In this document: piece after piece, positions 12,705-13,983 of the stretch
How the letters are laid out: the number at the start of each line of letters is the position of its first letter
Numbering within the stretch: the stretch's first letter is position 1
DNA from: JAEZFI01 sp044508215
GTDB taxonomy: Bacteria; Actinomycetota; Acidimicrobiia; Acidimicrobiales; Microtrichaceae
Assembly (NCBI GenBank): GCA_044508215.1
Contig: JBIQID010000084.1
Span: forward strand, 1 to 13,983
Direction of reading: 5' to 3'
DNA length: 13,983 bases
Made by a program: the position numbers and the translations under genes
The notes under the pieces: model-generated
What the model was told of the DNA's origin: nothing
The model's input: the letters and a program-made list of their open reading frames with translations, nothing else
Database searches by the model: none

Positions 12705-13355
12705 ATGGGCGACGCCGCGTCACGCCTCGACATCCTGAAGGCACTCGGCGACAACACCCGGTACGCGATCTACCTCGAACTGGCTCGTTCGCCGAAGCCC
12801 CTCGCCACCGCCGAGATCGCGGAGACCCTCGGCCTGCACGCCAACACCGTCCGTCCCCACCTCGAGCGGATGCGCGACGTGGGGCTGCTCCAGGTGAGCG
12901 TGGCCCCGGCGCGCCAGGTGGGCCGCCCCCAGCACCTGTACTCGCTGGCGTCCGACGCCCCCGCACTCGGCCTCGAGCCGCCGGTCACGGCCATGCTCGC
13001 CGGGATGCTCGCCACGGCTGCGGCGCTCGCCGGCGTCGACGCGGAGCACGCGCTGGAGGCGGGACGGCAGCAGGGCCTGGTGCTCGCCGGCCGCGGGCCT
13101 CGACGCCCGTGCGTGGAGGCCACCCAGGCAATGCTCGCCGAACTGGGCTTCGACCCCGAGCGGGTCGACGGACCCGACTCCACCACCATCGGGTTCGCGC
13201 ACTGTCCGTTCGGGGCGCTCGCCGAGGCGAACCCCGACCTCATCTGCAGCCTCCACCGGGGGATGCTCGAAGGCTTCACCGAGCCGCTCGACGGCACGGT
13301 GGTGGACTTCCACGACCGTTCCGACCGCGACCCATGCCTCGTGGAGCTGGCGTGA
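12705..13355 (+). CDS. HTH transcription regulator with C-terminal cysteine motif (SufR-like)
   Basis: 216 residues. Winged-helix N-terminus: ILKALGDNTRYAIYLELA, then the recognition region AEIAETLGLHANTVRPHLERM (about 36-56) and a wing with VGRPQHLYSL. The C-terminal half has FAHCPFGALAEANPDLICSL with C167 and C181 (13 residues apart), H184, and a final DPCLVEL with C211. This cysteine layout resembles SufR-type regulators that sense [4Fe-4S] status and repress cluster-assembly genes, though the spacing is not identical to what I recall for cyanobacterial SufR. The neighbours mrp and erpA support that role. ATG 12705 is chosen for the TAATCT box 6 nt upstream; an out-of-frame ATG lies 4 nt before it. 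Confidence 0.85.
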   Translation: MGDAASRLDILKALGDNTRYAIYLELARSPKPLATAEIAETLGLHANTVRPHLERMRDVGLLQVSVAPARQVGRPQHLYSLASDAPALGLEPPVTAMLAGMLATAAALAGVDAEHALEAGRQQGLVLAGRGPRRPCVEATQAMLAELGFDPERVDGPDSTTIGFAHCPFGALAEANPDLICSLHRGMLEGFTEPLDGTVVDFHDRSDRDPCLVELA

Positions 13356-13369
13356 GCCAGCGGTAGACT
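13346..13369 (+). promoter_or_regulatory. Hairpin over the regulator stop codon and the erpA -10 box
   Basis: GCTGGC-GTGA-GCCAGC (13346-13361) is a perfect 6-bp stem with a GNRA-type loop that contains the TGA stop of the regulator. TAGACT follows at 13364-13369 as a probable -10 box for erpA, giving an untranslated leader of about 85 nt. No good -35 box is seen, so an activator or repressor may work here. AAAGG at 13444-13448 is a weak ribosome site 11 nt before the erpA ATG. Confidence 0.4.
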
Positions 13370-13459
13370 CACCGCACGCCTGTTCGCGCGCACCACGCAC
13401 GTGACGGGCCAACCGGATCGACGAGCGACCAACGCACGACGAGAAAGGCAACCACGCCG

Positions 13460-13780
13460 ATGATCACCATCACCGACAGCGCCGCCACCAAGGTGAAGTC
13501 CCTCATCGAGGCCGAGGGCGACGACGCGCTCGCCCTGCGCGTCGCGGTGCGTCCCGGTGGCTGCTCCGGCTTCGCCTACGAGATGTACTTCGACTCGGAG
13601 GTCGGCGCCGACGACGTCACCGCCGAGCACGGTGGCGTGCGGGTCATCGTCGACCCGTCCAGCGCCCAGCTGCTCACCGGCGCCGAGCTCGACTACAAGG
13701 ACGGGCTCGACCAGTCCGGGTTCTCCATCACGAACCCGAACGCCCAGCGCACCTGCGGCTGCGGCCAGTCGTTCTCCTAG
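13460..13780 (+). CDS. erpA: A-type iron-sulfur cluster insertion protein
   Basis: 106 residues of the HesB/IscA/ErpA family. The three cluster-binding cysteines are C35 in RPGGCSGF and C99 and C101 in RTCGCGQSFS at the C-terminus. GLDQSGFSITNPNA and VIVDPSSAQLL are family signatures. A-type carriers accept clusters from scaffolds and deliver them to apo-enzymes such as IspG/IspH or aconitase. The length matches ErpA (about 105-120). ATG 13460 gives MITITDSAATKVKSLI, the normal opening. Position after a SufR-like regulator and near mrp suggests a small Fe-S maturation group. A structured repeat begins 4 nt after its stop. Confidence 0.95.
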   Translation: MITITDSAATKVKSLIEAEGDDALALRVAVRPGGCSGFAYEMYFDSEVGADDVTAEHGGVRVIVDPSSAQLLTGAELDYKDGLDQSGFSITNPNAQRTCGCGQSFS

Positions 13781-13784
13781 TTGG

Positions 13785-13851
13785 GCCTGGGCCAGCTACG
13801 GCTCAGTTTCGGCCTCGTTCCTCGGCCTTCTTCGTCCTTCGCTACCCAGGC
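13785..13851 (+). repeat. Full copy B of the 67-nt structured repeat, downstream of erpA
   Basis: In transcript orientation it starts GCCTGGGCCAGC and ends GCTACCCAGGC; the 7-nt ends GCCTGGG/CCCAGGC are perfectly complementary. It matches copy A at 4605-4671 (opposite strand) at 53 of 67 positions with no gap. It starts 4 nt after the erpA stop and could serve as its 3' end or terminator. The remaining bases to 13953 hold no gene that I can support. Confidence 0.8.
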
Positions 13852-13953
13852 GGCCTGCGTCACGCGGTCACCAGCGGTACTGAGGCGCTGACAACTGAAC
13901 GGGGTCATGTCTCGCTTGACCGGACTGGCGGTGGGACCTTGGCGGTGACCGTC

Positions 13954-13959
13954 TAACGT
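13954..13959 (+). promoter_or_regulatory. -10 box TAACGT for the last gene, leaderless
   Basis: TAACGT lies 7 nt before the ATG at 13967 with no Shine-Dalgarno, the same arrangement as at other starts in the window. Confidence 0.4.
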
Positions 13960-13966
13960 CCGCGCC

Positions 13967-13983
13967 ATGTCGGAGCCCTTCGA
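13967..13983 (+). CDS. Start of an unidentified gene, cut by the window end
   Basis: ATG at 13967 opens MSEPF and runs off the edge after five full codons. The start is supported only by the TAACGT box 7 nt upstream. Too little is present to name a product. Confidence 0.45.

Noticed and set aside
13777..13968. 63-codon minus-strand frame after erpA
   Set aside because: It lies across the structured repeat and promoter region, with no ribosome site, no homology that I recognise and no coding character.

Overview
The window is a gene-dense, very GC-rich stretch of an actinobacterial chromosome. The WhiB protein, the paired ArsA-type ATPases, the lysC-asd order and many apparently leaderless genes all point to Actinomycetota. 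A deep lineage such as Acidimicrobiia is my guess; nothing in the sequence proves the class. I see no phage, insertion sequence, CRISPR array or defence island. One 100-N run at 4737-4836 marks an assembly join.

Layout. 1-247 (-) is the N-terminus of a membrane-anchored protein resembling actinobacterial cyclophilins. 372-2726 (+) is lysC then asd, the first two steps of the aspartate pathway; lysC carries a strong internal start for a separate regulatory subunit. 2817-4484 (-) holds a MazG-like pyrophosphohydrolase, an alpha/beta hydrolase and a secreted CAP-domain protein. 4532-4914 (-) holds tRNA-Pro(CGG), its terminator and a tandem structured repeat, interrupted by the N gap. A receiver-domain protein (-) and a STAS-domain protein (+) diverge at 4969-5902. 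5950-8060 (-) is a two-gene ArsA-like ATPase operon, diverging from a membrane NfeD protein (8084-9412) followed by whiB, fxsA and a NUDIX hydrolase (+). Mrp/ApbC (-), a cysteine-bearing HTH regulator (+) and ErpA (+) occupy 11481-13780 and look like an iron-sulfur assembly module. A next gene starts at 13967 and runs off the edge.

The most interesting signal is a 67-nt repeat. One full copy and one partial copy lie just downstream of tRNA-Pro, and a second full copy lies 4 nt after the erpA stop codon. The full copies have the same length, about 79% identity and the same orientation relative to the upstream gene. Their 7-bp terminal arms differ at three positions, and all three differences are matched by compensatory changes in the other arm. 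This suggests a structured, gene-3'-end-associated RNA or DNA element family.

Other points are an exact 55-nt identity flanking the N gap (a probable k-mer overlap, so one tRNA rather than two), about nine genes with a TANNNT box 6-9 nt before the start codon (leaderless mRNAs), an NfeD whose protease nucleophile position is glycine, a Mrp without its CxxC, and a perfect 28-bp palindrome acting as a convergent terminator.
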